Below are positions 9,212-18,912 of a stretch of DNA of 33,580 nucleotides, piece by piece. The DNA is from Comamonas sp. lk. GTDB lineage: Bacteria > Pseudomonadota > Gammaproteobacteria > Burkholderiales > Burkholderiaceae_C. How positions within the stretch are numbered: position 1 is the stretch's first letter; every line of letters begins with the position of its first letter. The stretch lies in NCBI GenBank assembly GCA_945861345.1, contig CAMATX010000022.1:1-33580 (forward strand), given 5' to 3'. The notes beneath the pieces were generated by a model. That model was not told the origin of the DNA, did no database searches, and saw only the letters and a program-made list of their open reading frames with translations. The position numbers and the translations under genes were made by a program.

Positions 9212-10024
9212 TCGCCCACCACTGCAGCGCGCAATGCCAGCCAAGTCCTGGCGCGATTGCACTTCGCTAAAGCCTGCCGCCCCCAGCAGGGTGCGTACCG
9301 CTGGCGCCTGGTCGTAGCCGTGCTCTAACAGCAGCCAGGCGCCGTCGTGCAGGTGCGCGGGGGCTTGCGCAATGATGGCGCGTATATCGTCCAGTCCGTC
9401 AGGGCCGCTCACCAGGGCTTGCAATGGCTCATGGGTGAGGGCGGGAAGGTGTGGATCGCCCTGCGCGATATACGGTGGGTTGGAGACGATGGCGTCAAAA
9501 CGCCCCTCAATGCATTCAAGCCACGAACCCTGCGAAAACGCGACCTTCAGGTGCAGGCCTTGCGCATTGGCACGGGCTACTTCCAGCGCATCGGCGCTGA
9601 AGTCGCGCGCATGCATCTGCACATCGGGGCGTTGGTGCTTGAGCGCCAGGGCGATGGCGCCGCTGCCGGTGCCCAGGTCCAGCACGCGGGCGGTGGGGGG
9701 CAGCAGTTCCAGCGCCCAATCTACCAAAGTTTCGGTGTCGGCGCGCGGGCAGAGCACGCGCCGGTCCACTTGCAAATCGAGTCCGTAAAACGCGGCTTGC
9801 CCAGTAAGGTAGGCCAGCGGCTCGCCCGCGAGGCGGCGGCTCAGCGAGTCTTGCCAAGCCGCCCGGGCTGCGATGGGCAAGGCGTCCTCAGCGTGCGCGA
9901 GAAGCCAGGCCCGCTCGGCAGGTGCGCGCCCCAACGCGTGCAACAGCAGCAACTGCGCCTCTAGCCGCTCCAGCCCATGCGCGTCTGCGCAGTGCAAGGC
10001 CTGTGCGAGTGTGGGCGCAGACAC
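9167..10024 (-). CDS. prmC: Release-factor glutamine N5-methyltransferase
   Basis: PrmC methylates the glutamine of the GGQ motif in RF1 and RF2. The 285-residue protein starts at a GTG eight bases after the prfA stop. It has the N-terminal helical domain, the SAM-binding motif LDLGTGSGAIALALK (about 116-130) and the catalytic NPPY (182-185). Family members normally stop soon after DLAGIxRCSGGR, here reached at residue 271. The extra 14 residues (LVLEHLLHGVQSDF) are encoded entirely by DNA that is also the end of mazF on the other strand; residue 272 is the complement of the mazF stop codon. The tail therefore looks acquired when mazEF arrived. Confidence 0.95.
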   Translation of the reverse strand: MSAPTLAQALHCADAHGLERLEAQLLLLHALGRAPAERAWLLAHAEDALPIAARAAWQDSLSRRLAGEPLAYLTGQAAFYGLDLQVDRRVLCPRADTETLVDWALELLPPTARVLDLGTGSGAIALALKHQRPDVQMHARDFSADALEVARANAQGLHLKVAFSQGSWLECIEGRFDAIVSNPPYIAQGDPHLPALTHEPLQALVSGPDGLDDIRAIIAQAPAHLHDGAWLLLEHGYDQAPAVRTLLGAAGFSEVQSRQDLAGIARCSGGRLVLEHLLHGVQSDF

Positions 10025-10032
10025 AGCGGGCC

Positions 10033-11118
10033 TTAGGGCTTGCCCAGTTCCAAGTCGGCCATTTGCTGCGCCGCCTCATAGGCTTGCAGCGCTTCGATCA
10101 CATCGCCCAAGTCGCCTTCCATGATGGTGAGTAGCTTGTACAGCGTCAGGTTAATGCGGTGGTCGGTGAGGCGGCCTTGGGGAAAGTTGTAGGTGCGGAT
10201 GCGGTCGCTGCGGTCGCCGGTGCCGACCAGGCTTTTGCGCTCGGCGGCGTCTTTGGCGGCGCGCTCGGAGCGGTCTTTTTCTTGAATGCGTGCGGTCAGC
10301 ACGCGCAGCGCTTGCGCCTTGTTGCTGTGCTGGCTGCGTCCGTCCTGGCATTCGGCGACGATGCCGGTGGGCAAGTGGGTAATGCGCACCGCCGAGTCGG
10401 TTTTATTGATGTGCTGCCCGCCCGCACCACTGGCGCGGAAAGTGTCTATGCGCAGGTCCGAGGGGTTGATTTTGATGGCCTCGGCCTCGTCCGGCTCGGC
10501 CAGCACCGCCACCGTGCAGGCGCTGGTGTGGATGCGGCCCTGGGTTTCGGTGACCGGCACGCGCTGCACGCGGTGGCCACCCGATTCAAACTTGAGCGCG
10601 CCATAGACCTTATGGCCTTCCACACGCAGCACCACTTCTTTGTAGCCGCCCAGCTCGCTGGCCGACTCGCTCATGATCTCGGTTTTCCAGCCCAGGCTAT
10701 CGCAGTAGCGGGTGTACATGCGTGCCAGATCGCCCGCAAACAGAGTGGACTCGTCGCCGCCGGTGCCAGCGCGGATTTCCACGAAGGCGTTGCGCGCATC
10801 GTCCGGGTCTTTGGGCAGCAGCATCCGGGTGAGTTCGGCTTCGAGCTGGGCCAGCTCGGCGTTGGCACCTTCGATCTCTTCTTGCGCCATGTCGGCCATG
10901 TCGGCATCGGCGAGCATGTCGGTGGCGGTGGCCAAATCGGCCTCGCGGCTTTGGTAGCGGGCCCAGCGGCTGGCCACGGCGCCCATTTCGGTGTGTTCGC
11001 GCGACAGTGCCAGGAACTGGGTCATGTCCTTCATGATGTCCTCGCGCGAGAGCAAGAACTCCAACTCGCCCAGGCGGTCGGTGTAACGGGACAGTTGTTG
11101 GCGTAAAAAAGGTTTCAT
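10033..11118 (-). CDS. prfA: Peptide chain release factor 1
   Basis: RF1 terminates translation at UAA and UAG. Starting at the ATG at 11118 gives 361 residues ([20 protein letters not shown]), the usual RF1 length; the longer open frame upstream has no family similarity. The stop-codon-reading tripeptide is PVT (188-190, in [18 protein letters not shown]). The GGQ motif is at 233-235 ([15 protein letters not shown]), and Gln235 is the target of the adjacent prmC product. hemA-prfA-prmC is a conserved order and probably one operon. There is no clear Shine-Dalgarno before the ATG. The 91 bases between hemA and prfA hold only a small GGGC/GCCC hairpin followed by six T on the minus strand, which could reduce read-through. 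Confidence 0.96.
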   Translation of the reverse strand: MKPFLRQQLSRYTDRLGELEFLLSREDIMKDMTQFLALSREHTEMGAVASRWARYQSREADLATATDMLADADMADMAQEEIEGANAELAQLEAELTRMLLPKDPDDARNAFVEIRAGTGGDESTLFAGDLARMYTRYCDSLGWKTEIMSESASELGGYKEVVLRVEGHKVYGALKFESGGHRVQRVPVTETQGRIHTSACTVAVLAEPDEAEAIKINPSDLRIDTFRASGAGGQHINKTDSAVRITHLPTGIVAECQDGRSQHSNKAQALRVLTARIQEKDRSERAAKDAAERKSLVGTGDRSDRIRTYNFPQGRLTDHRINLTLYKLLTIMEGDLGDVIEALQAYEAAQQMADLELGKP

Positions 11119-11209
11119 GGGGCTAGGGCAAAAAGGGGCGGGAAGCCCAGCGCAGCGGCACCAGGGCACGGTCTGGCGGGCCGCAAAAGGACAGCCACGG
11201 GCAGCGTCG

Positions 11210-12469
11210 CTAACGCTCTTTGCGCAAGAAGAAGTGTTCGATGGCGTGGCTGGCGCGCTCGCGGGCCACCGCGTCGGCCGCGTGCAGCTCGGCAAAAGCG
11301 CCGTGCAGCATTTTTTGGGTCAGGCCTTTGCTCAATGCTTCGAGCACGGCGGCGGGGTCTTCGCCCTTGGCAAGCGCTTTGTGGGCACGCGCCAGCTCTT
11401 GGGCGCGCCAGGCGTCGGCCTGGGCTTTGAGTTCCTGGATCAGCGGCACGGTGTGGCGCTTGTCCAGCCAGTGCATAAAGCTTTGCACGCCGGTATCTAC
11501 TATCGCCTCGGCCTGGGCCACGGCGGCTTGGCGGTTGGCTTGGCCGGTTTGCACGACGCTGGCCAGATCGTCCACGGTATACAGATAGACGTCGCTGAGC
11601 CGCTTGACCTCGGGCTCTATATCACGCGGCACGGCCAAATCGACCATAAACATCGGTCGGCGTTTGCGCTTTTTCAGCGCCCGTTCCACCGCGCCTAGGC
11701 CGATGATGGGCAAGGTGCTGGCGGTACAGCTGATCACCGCATCAAACTCGGCCAGACGCTCGGGCAGGTCGGACAGGCGCATCACCTGCGCGTCAAAGCG
11801 GCTGGCCAACTGCTCGCCGCGCTCCAGCGTGCGGTTGGCAATCGTGATGGACTGGGGGTTTTTGGCGGCAAAGTGGGTGCTGCACAGCTCGATCATCTCG
11901 CCGGCGCCCACAAACAAGACCTTGACTTTGCCCATGTCTTCAAACAATTGCCCGGCCAGGCGGACCGCGGCCGCAGCCATGCTGATGGAGTGGGCGCCGA
12001 TTTCGGTGGAGCTACGCACTTCCTTGGCCACCGCAAACGAACGCTGGAACAGCTGCGAGAGCGTGCTGCCCAGCGCCCCGGCGGCATCGGCGGCGCGCAC
12101 CGCATCTTTGAGCTGCCCCAGAATTTGCGGCTCGCCCAGTACCATCGAATCGAGGCCGCTGGCTACCCGAAAGGCGTGGCGGGCGGCAGCATCGTCGGTC
12201 AGGCTGTAGGTGTGCGAGCGCAGCGCCTGGGTGCTGACGCCGCCGGACTGTGCCAGCCAATCGAGCGTGTGCTCCAGGTGCGACTGGTCGCCGGCGCAGT
12301 AAATCTCGGTGCGGTTGCAGGTAGAAACAATGGCCGCTTCGGGCGCGGAGGGCATCGATTGGCGCAGGCCGTTCAGGTGCGGCCCGATCTTATCGATGGC
12401 AAAAGCAAAACGCCCACGCAAGTCCAGCGGCGCGGTGTTGTGGTTGATGCCTAATGCCCAGACTGCCAT
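11210..12469 (-). CDS. hemA: Glutamyl-tRNA reductase
   Basis: HemA reduces glutamyl-tRNA to glutamate-1-semialdehyde, the first step of C5-pathway tetrapyrrole (haem, B12) synthesis. The 419-residue protein begins [20 protein letters not shown] and has the catalytic cysteine at 51 ([10 protein letters not shown]). [15 protein letters not shown], the NADPH-binding segment [13 protein letters not shown] and the C-terminal dimerisation helices follow. A perfect TATAAT (12486-12481 on the minus strand) lies only 11 bases before the ATG, so the transcript may have a leader of about five bases and no Shine-Dalgarno site. Confidence 0.97.
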   Translation of the reverse strand: MAVWALGINHNTAPLDLRGRFAFAIDKIGPHLNGLRQSMPSAPEAAIVSTCNRTEIYCAGDQSHLEHTLDWLAQSGGVSTQALRSHTYSLTDDAAARHAFRVASGLDSMVLGEPQILGQLKDAVRAADAAGALGSTLSQLFQRSFAVAKEVRSSTEIGAHSISMAAAAVRLAGQLFEDMGKVKVLFVGAGEMIELCSTHFAAKNPQSITIANRTLERGEQLASRFDAQVMRLSDLPERLAEFDAVISCTASTLPIIGLGAVERALKKRKRRPMFMVDLAVPRDIEPEVKRLSDVYLYTVDDLASVVQTGQANRQAAVAQAEAIVDTGVQSFMHWLDKRHTVPLIQELKAQADAWRAQELARAHKALAKGEDPAAVLEALSKGLTQKMLHGAFAELHAADAVARERASHAIEHFFLRKER

Positions 12470-12480
12470 AGATAGCGCGG

Positions 12481-12490
12481 ATTATAAAAT
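12481..12490. promoter_or_regulatory. Shared TATA element between hemA and the small membrane gene
   Basis: On the minus strand 12486-12481 reads TATAAT, a perfect -10 for hemA. On the plus strand 12483-12488 reads TATAAA, five of six matches, suitably placed for the gene at 12513. Neither has a recognisable -35. The two -10 boxes overlap in the 43-base divergent spacer, so the promoters, if real, would exclude one another. Confidence 0.45.
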
Positions 12491-12512
12491 TGTTGTTCTA
12501 AACAAGGAACCG

Positions 12513-12788
12513 ATGGGCCCGCTCGACTTTGCCAACCATGTACTGAACTTTGCCGCGCCAGCCCTGTGCGTGGGGCTGTTTTTGGCCTTGCTCGCGCCCT
12601 GGGCGCTGCGTCCGGCAGCGGTGCGCCTGTCCTGGCAAGGTCAGAGCGCTGTCAATGCGCTGGCCGGTTTGGCCGCCTTGGCGCTGGGCCTGTGGTTCTT
12701 TGGCAATGACGGAAAAATGGCCAGTTACGGAGCCATGCTGTGCGCCTGCAGTCTGGCGCAATGGGCCGGAATGCGCTTTGGCCATTAG
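12513..12788 (+). CDS. Small hydrophobic membrane protein, unknown function
   Basis: A 91-residue protein with three probable membrane helices at about 10-32, 45-64 and 70-88. A central WQGQSAVNALAG turn and a GNDGKM loop separate them. AAGGA (12504-12508) four bases before the ATG supports this start over a longer open frame that overlaps hemA. I recall uncharacterised proteins of this size beside hemA in related bacteria but recognise no named family. It is divergent from hemA, and its stop interlocks with the convergent GDPD gene (TTAG, 12785-12788). Nothing in it suggests catalysis. Confidence 0.75.
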   Translation: MGPLDFANHVLNFAAPALCVGLFLALLAPWALRPAAVRLSWQGQSAVNALAGLAALALGLWFFGNDGKMASYGAMLCACSLAQWAGMRFGH

Positions 12789-13585
12789 GTGGCCAAGGGC
12801 GCGTCGGGCCGGAAATGGTCGACCCGGTCGGTAATGATGCCCTCGGTACCCCACGCCACCAGCTGCGCGGCGGCCGCCTCGTCGTTGACGGTGTAGCTCA
12901 GGCAGCGCAGTCCCGCCGCTTTGGCTTGGGCCACGGTCTGGGGTGTCCAGAGCGTGTAATTACACACCAGGGCCACGCAATGCAGGTCCAGCGCCGCTTG
13001 CAGCCAGCCCTCCCACAGCGTATCGAGCAACAAGGCGCGCGGCAGACTGGGCGCGCTCAGGCGGGCGCCTTGCAAGGCCTCCACCTCAAAAGAACTTAGG
13101 AGTGGCGCAACCGGGGCGCCGTGCCATAGGCTGTGCGCTTGGGCGGCCACCACGGCGCCCGTGTGCAAGGCGGTGCCGGTGGTCGGTTTGATTTCGATAT
13201 TGAGGCAGTGTCCGCCCGCGCGGCAAAAACGGGTGATTTGGGCCAAAGTGGGCATGGCTTCACCCGCGTAGGCGCTGCTGTGCCACTGGCCGGCGTCGCG
13301 CGTGGCCAGTTGGCGCCAGGGCTGGGCGCCGGCGATGGCGTCGTGCGGCGGGCCATCTTGCGGCACGCCGGTGCCGGGGCTGGTGGTGCGCTCCAGGGTA
13401 TCGTCATGCAGCAAAAAGGGCACATCATCGCTGCTGAGTTTGACGTCGCACTCGAACATCCGGTAGCCCAAGCTGGCGCCCAGGCGAAAAGCCGCCAGCG
13501 TGTTTTCGGGGGCCAAAAGACCTGCGCCTCGGTGGGCGATCCAGCGCGGGTAGGGCCAGGCGGGCAGGGTGGGCGGGGCGGTCAT
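12785..13585 (-). CDS. ugpQ: Glycerophosphodiester phosphodiesterase
   Basis: This enzyme hydrolyses glycerophosphodiesters from phospholipid turnover to glycerol-3-phosphate and an alcohol. From the ATG at 13585 it has 266 residues and no signal peptide, fitting the cytoplasmic UgpQ type; an upstream GTG would add seven. GDPD motifs are complete: IAHRGAGLLAPENTLAAF (catalytic His18, Arg19; Glu and Asn of ENT), FECDVKLSSDDVPFLLHD, LNIEIKP, LSSFE and the C-terminal LSYTVND with GIITDRVD. It stands alone, without ugp transporter genes, so the symbol is by similarity. The 156 bases upstream (13586-13741) show no clear promoter. Confidence 0.9.
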   Translation of the reverse strand: MTAPPTLPAWPYPRWIAHRGAGLLAPENTLAAFRLGASLGYRMFECDVKLSSDDVPFLLHDDTLERTTSPGTGVPQDGPPHDAIAGAQPWRQLATRDAGQWHSSAYAGEAMPTLAQITRFCRAGGHCLNIEIKPTTGTALHTGAVVAAQAHSLWHGAPVAPLLSSFEVEALQGARLSAPSLPRALLLDTLWEGWLQAALDLHCVALVCNYTLWTPQTVAQAKAAGLRCLSYTVNDEAAAAQLVAWGTEGIITDRVDHFRPDAPLAT

Positions 13586-13741
13586 AGGCGCCACTGTAAC
13601 CCGCACCCGTAAGCCGTCCCTCCCAACCCAAGGGTCGCAATAGGCTTGGGCCGGGGCTTATGCTGCGCTGCGGTAACATCGAAAATTGCTTGGGCGCCGG
13701 GTATTTGCAGTGCCGCCGCCATCCCCTCCAACGCCTGATTG

Positions 13742-16700
13742 ATGAACGCTCCCACCGACTTGTCGCACCTGCTGTCTGCCACTGCTGCCTCTGCGGGCGA
13801 GCGCATTCGCGAGATTCCGTACAACTACACCTCGTTTTCCGACCGCGAGATTGTCATCCGCCTGCTGGGCGCTGCGGCCTGGGACCGCTTGTTGCTCCTG
13901 CGCCAGGAGCGCAACACCGGTCGCTCGGCGCGCATGCTCTACGAGGTGCTGGGCGATATCTGGGTGGTGCAGCGAAACCCCTATTTACAAGACGATTTGC
14001 TGGACAACCCCAAGCGCCGGCGCATGCTGGTGGAGGCTTTGCGCCACCGTCTGGCCGAAATTCACAAGCGCCGCGTGCCCCAAAGCGGTGGCCAGCGCGA
14101 CGCCATGGTGGGCAGTTTGCTCGACGCCGCCCAAGCGGCGGTGGATGCCTTTGATGCCAATTTTGTCCACGTTGCCGCCTTGCGGCGCAAAACCCAGCGC
14201 GCGCTAGGCCGCCTGACGGCGCCGGGCAATATCAAATTTGACGGCCTGAGCCGCGTCTCGCATGTGACCGATGCCACCGACTGGCGTGTGGAATATCCTT
14301 TTGTGGTGCTCACGCCCGACACCGAAGAGGAAATGGCGCGTCTGGTCAAGGGCTGCATCGGCCTCGAATTGACCATCATCGCCCGCGGCGGCGGCACCGG
14401 CTACACCGGCGGTGCGGTGCCCCTGAGCTGGAAAAGCGTGGTCATCAACACTGAAAAACTCGACGCCATGGGCCCGGTGCAAATGCGCCAACTGCCCGGC
14501 CTGGACCGCGAGGTGGCTACCGTCTGGACCGAGGCCGGTGTGGTGACCCAGCGCGTGGCCGATGCGGCTGAGCGCGCCGGTTTTGTGTTCGCTGTGGACC
14601 CAACCTCGGCCGAGGCCTCGTGCATTGGTGGCAATATCGCCATGAACGCAGGCGGCAAAAAAGCGGTGCTGTGGGGCACGGCTTTGGACAATCTGGCCAG
14701 CTGGCGCATGGTGACCCCGGATGCGCAATGGCTGGAGGTCACCCGCGTTGGCCACAACATGGGCAAGATCCATGATGCGCCCGAGGCGGTGTTTGAGCTG
14801 CGCACTTTCAAGGCCGATGGCAAGACTTTGCATGGCACCGAAACCCTGCGCATCCCGGGCAGCGCGTTTCGCAAAGAAGGCCTGGGCAAGGACGTCACCG
14901 ACAAGTTTTTGAGTGGTCTTCCCGGCATCCAAAAAGAGGGTTGCGACGGGCTGATTACCAGCGCTAGCTGGGTGCTGCACCGCATGCCGACGCACACGCG
15001 CACCGTTTGCCTGGAGTTTTTCGGCAATGCGCGCGACGCGGTGCCCAGCATTGTGGACATCAAAGATTTTATGTTTGCCGAGCAAAAGCGCACCGGTGTG
15101 GTGCTGGCGGGCCTGGAGCACTTGGACGACCGCTACCTCAAGGCTGTGGGCTACGCCACCAAAAGCAAGCGCGCCGCCGAGCTGGGCGGCAGTTCGGGTC
15201 TGCCCAAAATGGTCTTGGTGGGCGATATCGCCGGCGACGACCCTGATGCCGTGGCCCGTGCGACCTCCGAGGTGGTGCGCATTGCCAACGCGCGCAGCGG
15301 CGAGGGCTTTGTGGCCATCAGCCCGGAGGCACGGCGCAAGTTTTGGCTGGACCGCAAGCGCACGGCGGCCATCAGCAAACATACCAATGCCTTCAAAATC
15401 AATGAAGACGTGGTCATTCCGCTGCCACGCATGGGCGAGTACACCGACGGCATCGAGCGCATCAATATCGAGCTTTCGCTGCGCAACAAGCTGGCTTTGT
15501 GCGACGCCTTGGCCGACTTTTTCGCCCGCAGTGATTTGCCCTTGGGTAAAAGTGACGACGCCAATGGCATTTCTTCGGCCGAGCTTCTTGACGACCGTGT
15601 CGGCCAGGCCCAAGCCCTGATCGCGCAGGTGCGCGGTCACTGGCAAAACTGGCTTGACGAGGTGGACAGCTTGTTCCCGCAGTTGCAGGACCACCGCCTG
15701 CGCGCCAGCTGGAAAACCCAGCTGCGTGCGCCTTTGCAAAGCATATTTACCGGCTCGGCCTTTGATGGCATCTTGCAAGAGTGCAGCGCCATCCACAAGC
15801 GGGTGCTCAAGGGCCGGGTCTGGGTGGCCCTGCACATGCACGCCGGCGACGGCAATGTGCATACCAATATCCCGGTCAATAGTGACGACTACGCCATGCT
15901 GCAAACGGCGCACCAGGCGGTCAAGCGCATCATGCTGCTGGCGCGTGCGCTGGGCGGAGTAATTTCGGGCGAGCACGGCATTGGTATTACCAAGCTAGAG
16001 TTTTTGACTGATGCCGAGCTACAGCCTTTTGCGGACTACAAGGCCCGTATCGACCCGCAAGGCCGCTTTAACAAAGGTAAGCTCTTGCGCAAAACCGGGC
16101 AGGGCAGCGCCTTGCTGGACGCCGACCTGACCAATGCCTACACGCCTTCTTTTGGCCTGATGGGCCACGAGTCTTTGATCATGCAGCAAAGCGACATCGG
16201 CGCCATTGCCGATTCGATCAAAGACTGCTTGCGCTGCGGCAAGTGCAAACCGGTGTGCGCCACCCACGTGCCGCGCGCCAATTTGCTGTACAGCCCGCGC
16301 AACAAAATTTTGGCTACCTCGCTCTTGGTGGAAGCATTTTTATACGAAGAGCAAACGCGCCGGGGCGTTTCGATCAAGCATTGGCAGGAGTTCGAGGACG
16401 TGGCCGACCACTGCACCGTATGCCACCAGTGCGAAAGCCCATGCCCGGTCAAAATCGATTTCGGCGACGTCACCATGCAGATGCGTAATTTGCTGCGCAA
16501 GATGGGGCAAAAAAGCTTTCGGCCCGGCAACGCATTGGCCATGATGTTTTTGAATGCCACCAACCCGCAAAGCATTAAGTTCATGCGCAGCATGATGGTT
16601 GGGGTGGGCTTTAAAGTGCAGCGTATGGCCAACGATGTGCTGCGTGTGCTCGCAAACCGCCAAACCGCCAAGCCGCCGTCCACGGTGGGCGCTGCGCCTA

Positions 16701-17641
16701 TCAAAGAGCAGGTGATTCACTTCATCAACAAAAAGATGCCCGGCGGTTTGCCCAAGCGCACTGCGCGCGCTTTGCTCGATATCGAAGACGCGGATTACGT
16801 GCCCATCATCCGCGACCCGCAGGCCACGACGGCCGAGACCGAGGCCGTGTTTTATTTCCCTGGCTGCGGTTCCGAGCGCCTGTTTAGCCAGGTGGGGCTG
16901 GCCACCCAGGCCATGCTCTGGCATGCGGGCGTGCAAACCGTGTTGCCGCCAGGCTATTTGTGCTGCGGCTACCCGCAGCGCGGCAGCGGCCAGGCCGATA
17001 AAGCCGAAAAAATCATTACCGACAACCGCGTGCTATTCCACCGGGTAGCCAATACGCTGAACTATCTGGACATCAAGACCGTGGTGGTGAGCTGCGGGAC
17101 CTGTTACGACCAGTTGCAAGGCTATGAGTTTGACAAGATCTTCCCCGGCTGCCGCATCATCGACATCCACGAATACCTGCTGGAAAAAGGCATTACCTTG
17201 GCCAATGGTGGTCAAGGCTACCTCTACCATGACCCCTGCCACAGCCCCATGAAGCTGCAGGCCCCGCTCAAGACGGTCAAGGCGCTGGTGGGTGATGCGG
17301 TGCTGCAAAGCGCGCGCTGCTGCGGCGAGTCGGGCACCCTGGGGGTCACCCGGCCCGATATCTCTACCCAAATCCGTTTCCGCAAAGAAGAGCAACTGCG
17401 CCAGGACGCCGACGCGCTGGCTGCGCTGGCGCCCGCCAATGCCGGCGCGGCCACCAAAATATTGACCAGCTGCCCCAGCTGCCTGCAAGGCCTTAGCCGT
17501 TACGGCAACGACCTGAACAACGGCCTGCTCGAGGCCGACTACATCGTGGTCGAGATGGCGCGCCTCATTCTGGGCGAGCAATGGCTCCCCGCCTATGTGC
17601 AAAAGGCCAACGCCGGCGGCATCGAGCGGGTGCTGGTTTAA
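13742..17641 (+). CDS. Large FAD and Fe-S oxidoreductase (DUF3683, D-lactate/glycolate dehydrogenase-like)
   Basis: A 1299-residue fusion that carries in one chain what GlcDEF-type enzymes split between subunits. The N-terminal DUF3683 domain covers about 1-130 ([14 protein letters not shown]). A PCMH-type FAD-binding domain covers about 180-400 ([34 protein letters not shown]), followed by the FAD-oxidase C domain ([26 protein letters not shown]). Two 4Fe-4S motifs lie at about 829 ([11 protein letters not shown]) and 891 ([12 protein letters not shown]). Two CCG domains have cysteine clusters at about 1042-1074 (CCGYP) and 1193 (CCGESG), with a last CPSC. The substrate is probably a 2-hydroxy acid, with quinone or an electron carrier as acceptor. 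The ATG at 13742 is preferred to the adjacent TTG. It precedes the ubiquinone genes. Confidence 0.92.
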   Translation: MNAPTDLSHLLSATAASAGERIREIPYNYTSFSDREIVIRLLGAAAWDRLLLLRQERNTGRSARMLYEVLGDIWVVQRNPYLQDDLLDNPKRRRMLVEALRHRLAEIHKRRVPQSGGQRDAMVGSLLDAAQAAVDAFDANFVHVAALRRKTQRALGRLTAPGNIKFDGLSRVSHVTDATDWRVEYPFVVLTPDTEEEMARLVKGCIGLELTIIARGGGTGYTGGAVPLSWKSVVINTEKLDAMGPVQMRQLPGLDREVATVWTEAGVVTQRVADAAERAGFVFAVDPTSAEASCIGGNIAMNAGGKKAVLWGTALDNLASWRMVTPDAQWLEVTRVGHNMGKIHDAPEAVFELRTFKADGKTLHGTETLRIPGSAFRKEGLGKDVTDKFLSGLPGIQKEGCDGLITSASWVLHRMPTHTRTVCLEFFGNARDAVPSIVDIKDFMFAEQKRTGVVLAGLEHLDDRYLKAVGYATKSKRAAELGGSSGLPKMVLVGDIAGDDPDAVARATSEVVRIANARSGEGFVAISPEARRKFWLDRKRTAAISKHTNAFKINEDVVIPLPRMGEYTDGIERINIELSLRNKLALCDALADFFARSDLPLGKSDDANGISSAELLDDRVGQAQALIAQVRGHWQNWLDEVDSLFPQLQDHRLRASWKTQLRAPLQSIFTGSAFDGILQECSAIHKRVLKGRVWVALHMHAGDGNVHTNIPVNSDDYAMLQTAHQAVKRIMLLARALGGVISGEHGIGITKLEFLTDAELQPFADYKARIDPQGRFNKGKLLRKTGQGSALLDADLTNAYTPSFGLMGHESLIMQQSDIGAIADSIKDCLRCGKCKPVCATHVPRANLLYSPRNKILATSLLVEAFLYEEQTRRGVSIKHWQEFEDVADHCTVCHQCESPCPVKIDFGDVTMQMRNLLRKMGQKSFRPGNALAMMFLNATNPQSIKFMRSMMVGVGFKVQRMANDVLRVLANRQTAKPPSTVGAAPIKEQVIHFINKKMPGGLPKRTARALLDIEDADYVPIIRDPQATTAETEAVFYFPGCGSERLFSQVGLATQAMLWHAGVQTVLPPGYLCCGYPQRGSGQADKAEKIITDNRVLFHRVANTLNYLDIKTVVVSCGTCYDQLQGYEFDKIFPGCRIIDIHEYLLEKGITLANGGQGYLYHDPCHSPMKLQAPLKTVKALVGDAVLQSARCCGESGTLGVTRPDISTQIRFRKEEQLRQDADALAALAPANAGAATKILTSCPSCLQGLSRYGNDLNNGLLEADYIVVEMARLILGEQWLPAYVQKANAGGIERVLV

Positions 17642-17673
17642 GCTTTACATTAGCCCCACTTTCTTGGACTCTT

Positions 17674-18087
17674 ATGGCCGGCTTGCGCAAAAACTCTCCC
17701 ACCCCCCAGGAGCTGACGCTGCACAGCCAGTCGCGCATGCTGCAAATCAGCTTTTCGGACGGGTCTGACTTTCGAATTCCCTTTGAGCTGATGCGCGTGT
17801 ATTCGCCCTCGGCCGAGGTGCAGGGCCATGGCGCAGGCCAAGAGGTTTTGCAATCGGGCAAGCGCCTGGTCGATATCGACGCGCTCGATCCGGTGGGCAA
17901 TTACGCTGTGCAGCCGCGCTTTTCGGACGGACATGACACCGGCATTTTTTCCTGGGATTACCTGTATTTTTTGGGTGCCGAGCAAGCGCGCCTGTGGCAG
18001 GACTACGAAAAACGTTTGCTGGACGGCGGACGCGACCGCGACGCGCCCATGCCCGCCGCTGCAGGCCACGGCTGCGCCAGCCATTAG
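17674..18087 (+). CDS. DUF971 family protein (GBBH-like N-terminal domain)
   Basis: A 137-residue protein beginning [20 protein letters not shown]. The body ([31 protein letters not shown], then [36 protein letters not shown]) is a textbook DUF971 domain, the fold also found at the N-terminus of gamma-butyrobetaine hydroxylase. DUF971 domains also occur fused to Mrp/ApbC-type Fe-S carrier ATPases, which hints at an Fe-S or redox link, but no function is established here. The tail ends GHGCASH. It lies 32 bases after the large dehydrogenase and 20 before ubiE, probably in one operon, as in many betaproteobacteria. Confidence 0.88.
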   Translation: MAGLRKNSPTPQELTLHSQSRMLQISFSDGSDFRIPFELMRVYSPSAEVQGHGAGQEVLQSGKRLVDIDALDPVGNYAVQPRFSDGHDTGIFSWDYLYFLGAEQARLWQDYEKRLLDGGRDRDAPMPAAAGHGCASH

Positions 18088-18107
18088 ATTTCTCCGGAGC
18101 AGCGCCC

Positions 18108-18839
18108 ATGGCCCATACCCATTTTGGATTCCAGTCGGTCGACGAGGCCGAAAAAGCCCGCCATGTGCGCGGCGTGTTTGACTCGGTCGCGCCCAAATAC
18201 GACCTGATGAATGACCTGATGTCAGGGGGTCTGCACCGAATGTGGAAGGCTTACACCGTGATGGTGGCCAACCTGAAAGAGGGCGACAAGGCGCTGGATA
18301 TCGCCGGCGGCACCGGTGATTTGGCGCTGGCTTTCTCCAAAAAAGTGGGCAAAAGCGGGCAGGTGGTGCATACCGACATCAACCACGCCATGCTCAGCAC
18401 CGGACGCGACCGCCTGCTCGACGCCGGCGTGGTGCTGCCCACCGTGGTCTGCGACGCCGAGCACCTGCCTTTTGCGGGCAACTACTTTGACCTGGTTAGC
18501 GTCGCCTTTGGCCTGCGCAATATGACCCATAAAGACCAGGCCCTGTCCGAGATGTGCCGTGTGCTGCGCCCCGGCGGCAAGCTTTTGGTGCTGGAGTTCT
18601 CCAAAATAGCCCCGCCTTTAGAAAAGGCCTATGACTGGTATTCGTTTAAGGTTTTACCCGTCTTGGGTAAGCTAGTGGCCGGTGATGACGCCAGCTACCG
18701 TTACCTGGCCGAGTCCATCCGCATGCATCCAGACCAAGACACTCTCAAGGCGATGATGCAGGCCGGTGGTTTTGGCCATGTGGATTACCACAACCTGACC
18801 GGTGGCATCGCGGCATTGCATGTGGGAATCAAGTGCTGA
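18108..18839 (+). CDS. ubiE: Ubiquinone/menaquinone C-methyltransferase
   Basis: UbiE is a SAM-dependent C-methyltransferase of the quinone ring (2-polyprenyl-6-methoxy-1,4-benzoquinol in ubiquinone synthesis). The 243-residue protein begins [20 protein letters not shown] and carries [25 protein letters not shown], the SAM motif [16 protein letters not shown], and the family signatures [13 protein letters not shown] and LEFSK with [10 protein letters not shown]. It ends with the conserved [16 protein letters not shown] (18095-18098) lies nine bases before the ATG. It acts with UbiJ and UbiB, encoded downstream. Confidence 0.97.
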   Translation: MAHTHFGFQSVDEAEKARHVRGVFDSVAPKYDLMNDLMSGGLHRMWKAYTVMVANLKEGDKALDIAGGTGDLALAFSKKVGKSGQVVHTDINHAMLSTGRDRLLDAGVVLPTVVCDAEHLPFAGNYFDLVSVAFGLRNMTHKDQALSEMCRVLRPGGKLLVLEFSKIAPPLEKAYDWYSFKVLPVLGKLVAGDDASYRYLAESIRMHPDQDTLKAMMQAGGFGHVDYHNLTGGIAALHVGIKC

Positions 18840-18840
18840 T

Positions 18841-18858
18841 GCAGCGATCAAACGCTGC
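18841..18858. repeat. Short hairpin after ubiE
   Basis: GCAGCG and CGCTGC form a 6-bp stem around ATCAAA directly after the ubiE stop. No T-run follows, so it is not a canonical intrinsic terminator; it may protect the ubiE 3' end or be chance. The rest of the 73-base gap holds only the ribosome binding site of the next gene. Confidence 0.3.
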
Positions 18859-18912
18859 GGCGCGCTTGCCCAGCCAGGGTGAACGGCTTTTTCTAGTTTT
18901 GAAGGATTTGAT

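Noticed and set aside
11117-12454. Plus-strand open frames opposite hemA
   Set aside because: hemA is complete with catalytic motifs; the opposite frames show low-complexity composition and no start signals.
13586-13741. A promoter or small RNA before the large dehydrogenase
   Set aside because: Only an isolated TAACAT (13674-13679) without a -35 partner, and no terminator-like structure; not enough to call.
14204-15976. 590-codon open frame antisense to the FAD/Fe-S dehydrogenase gene
   Set aside because: It is a shadow of strong coding sequence on the plus strand with no similarity of its own and no ribosome binding site.
18841-18858. Hairpin after ubiE as a transcription terminator
   Set aside because: There is no T-run within 40 bases and the downstream gene is on the same strand; kept only as a low-confidence repeat.
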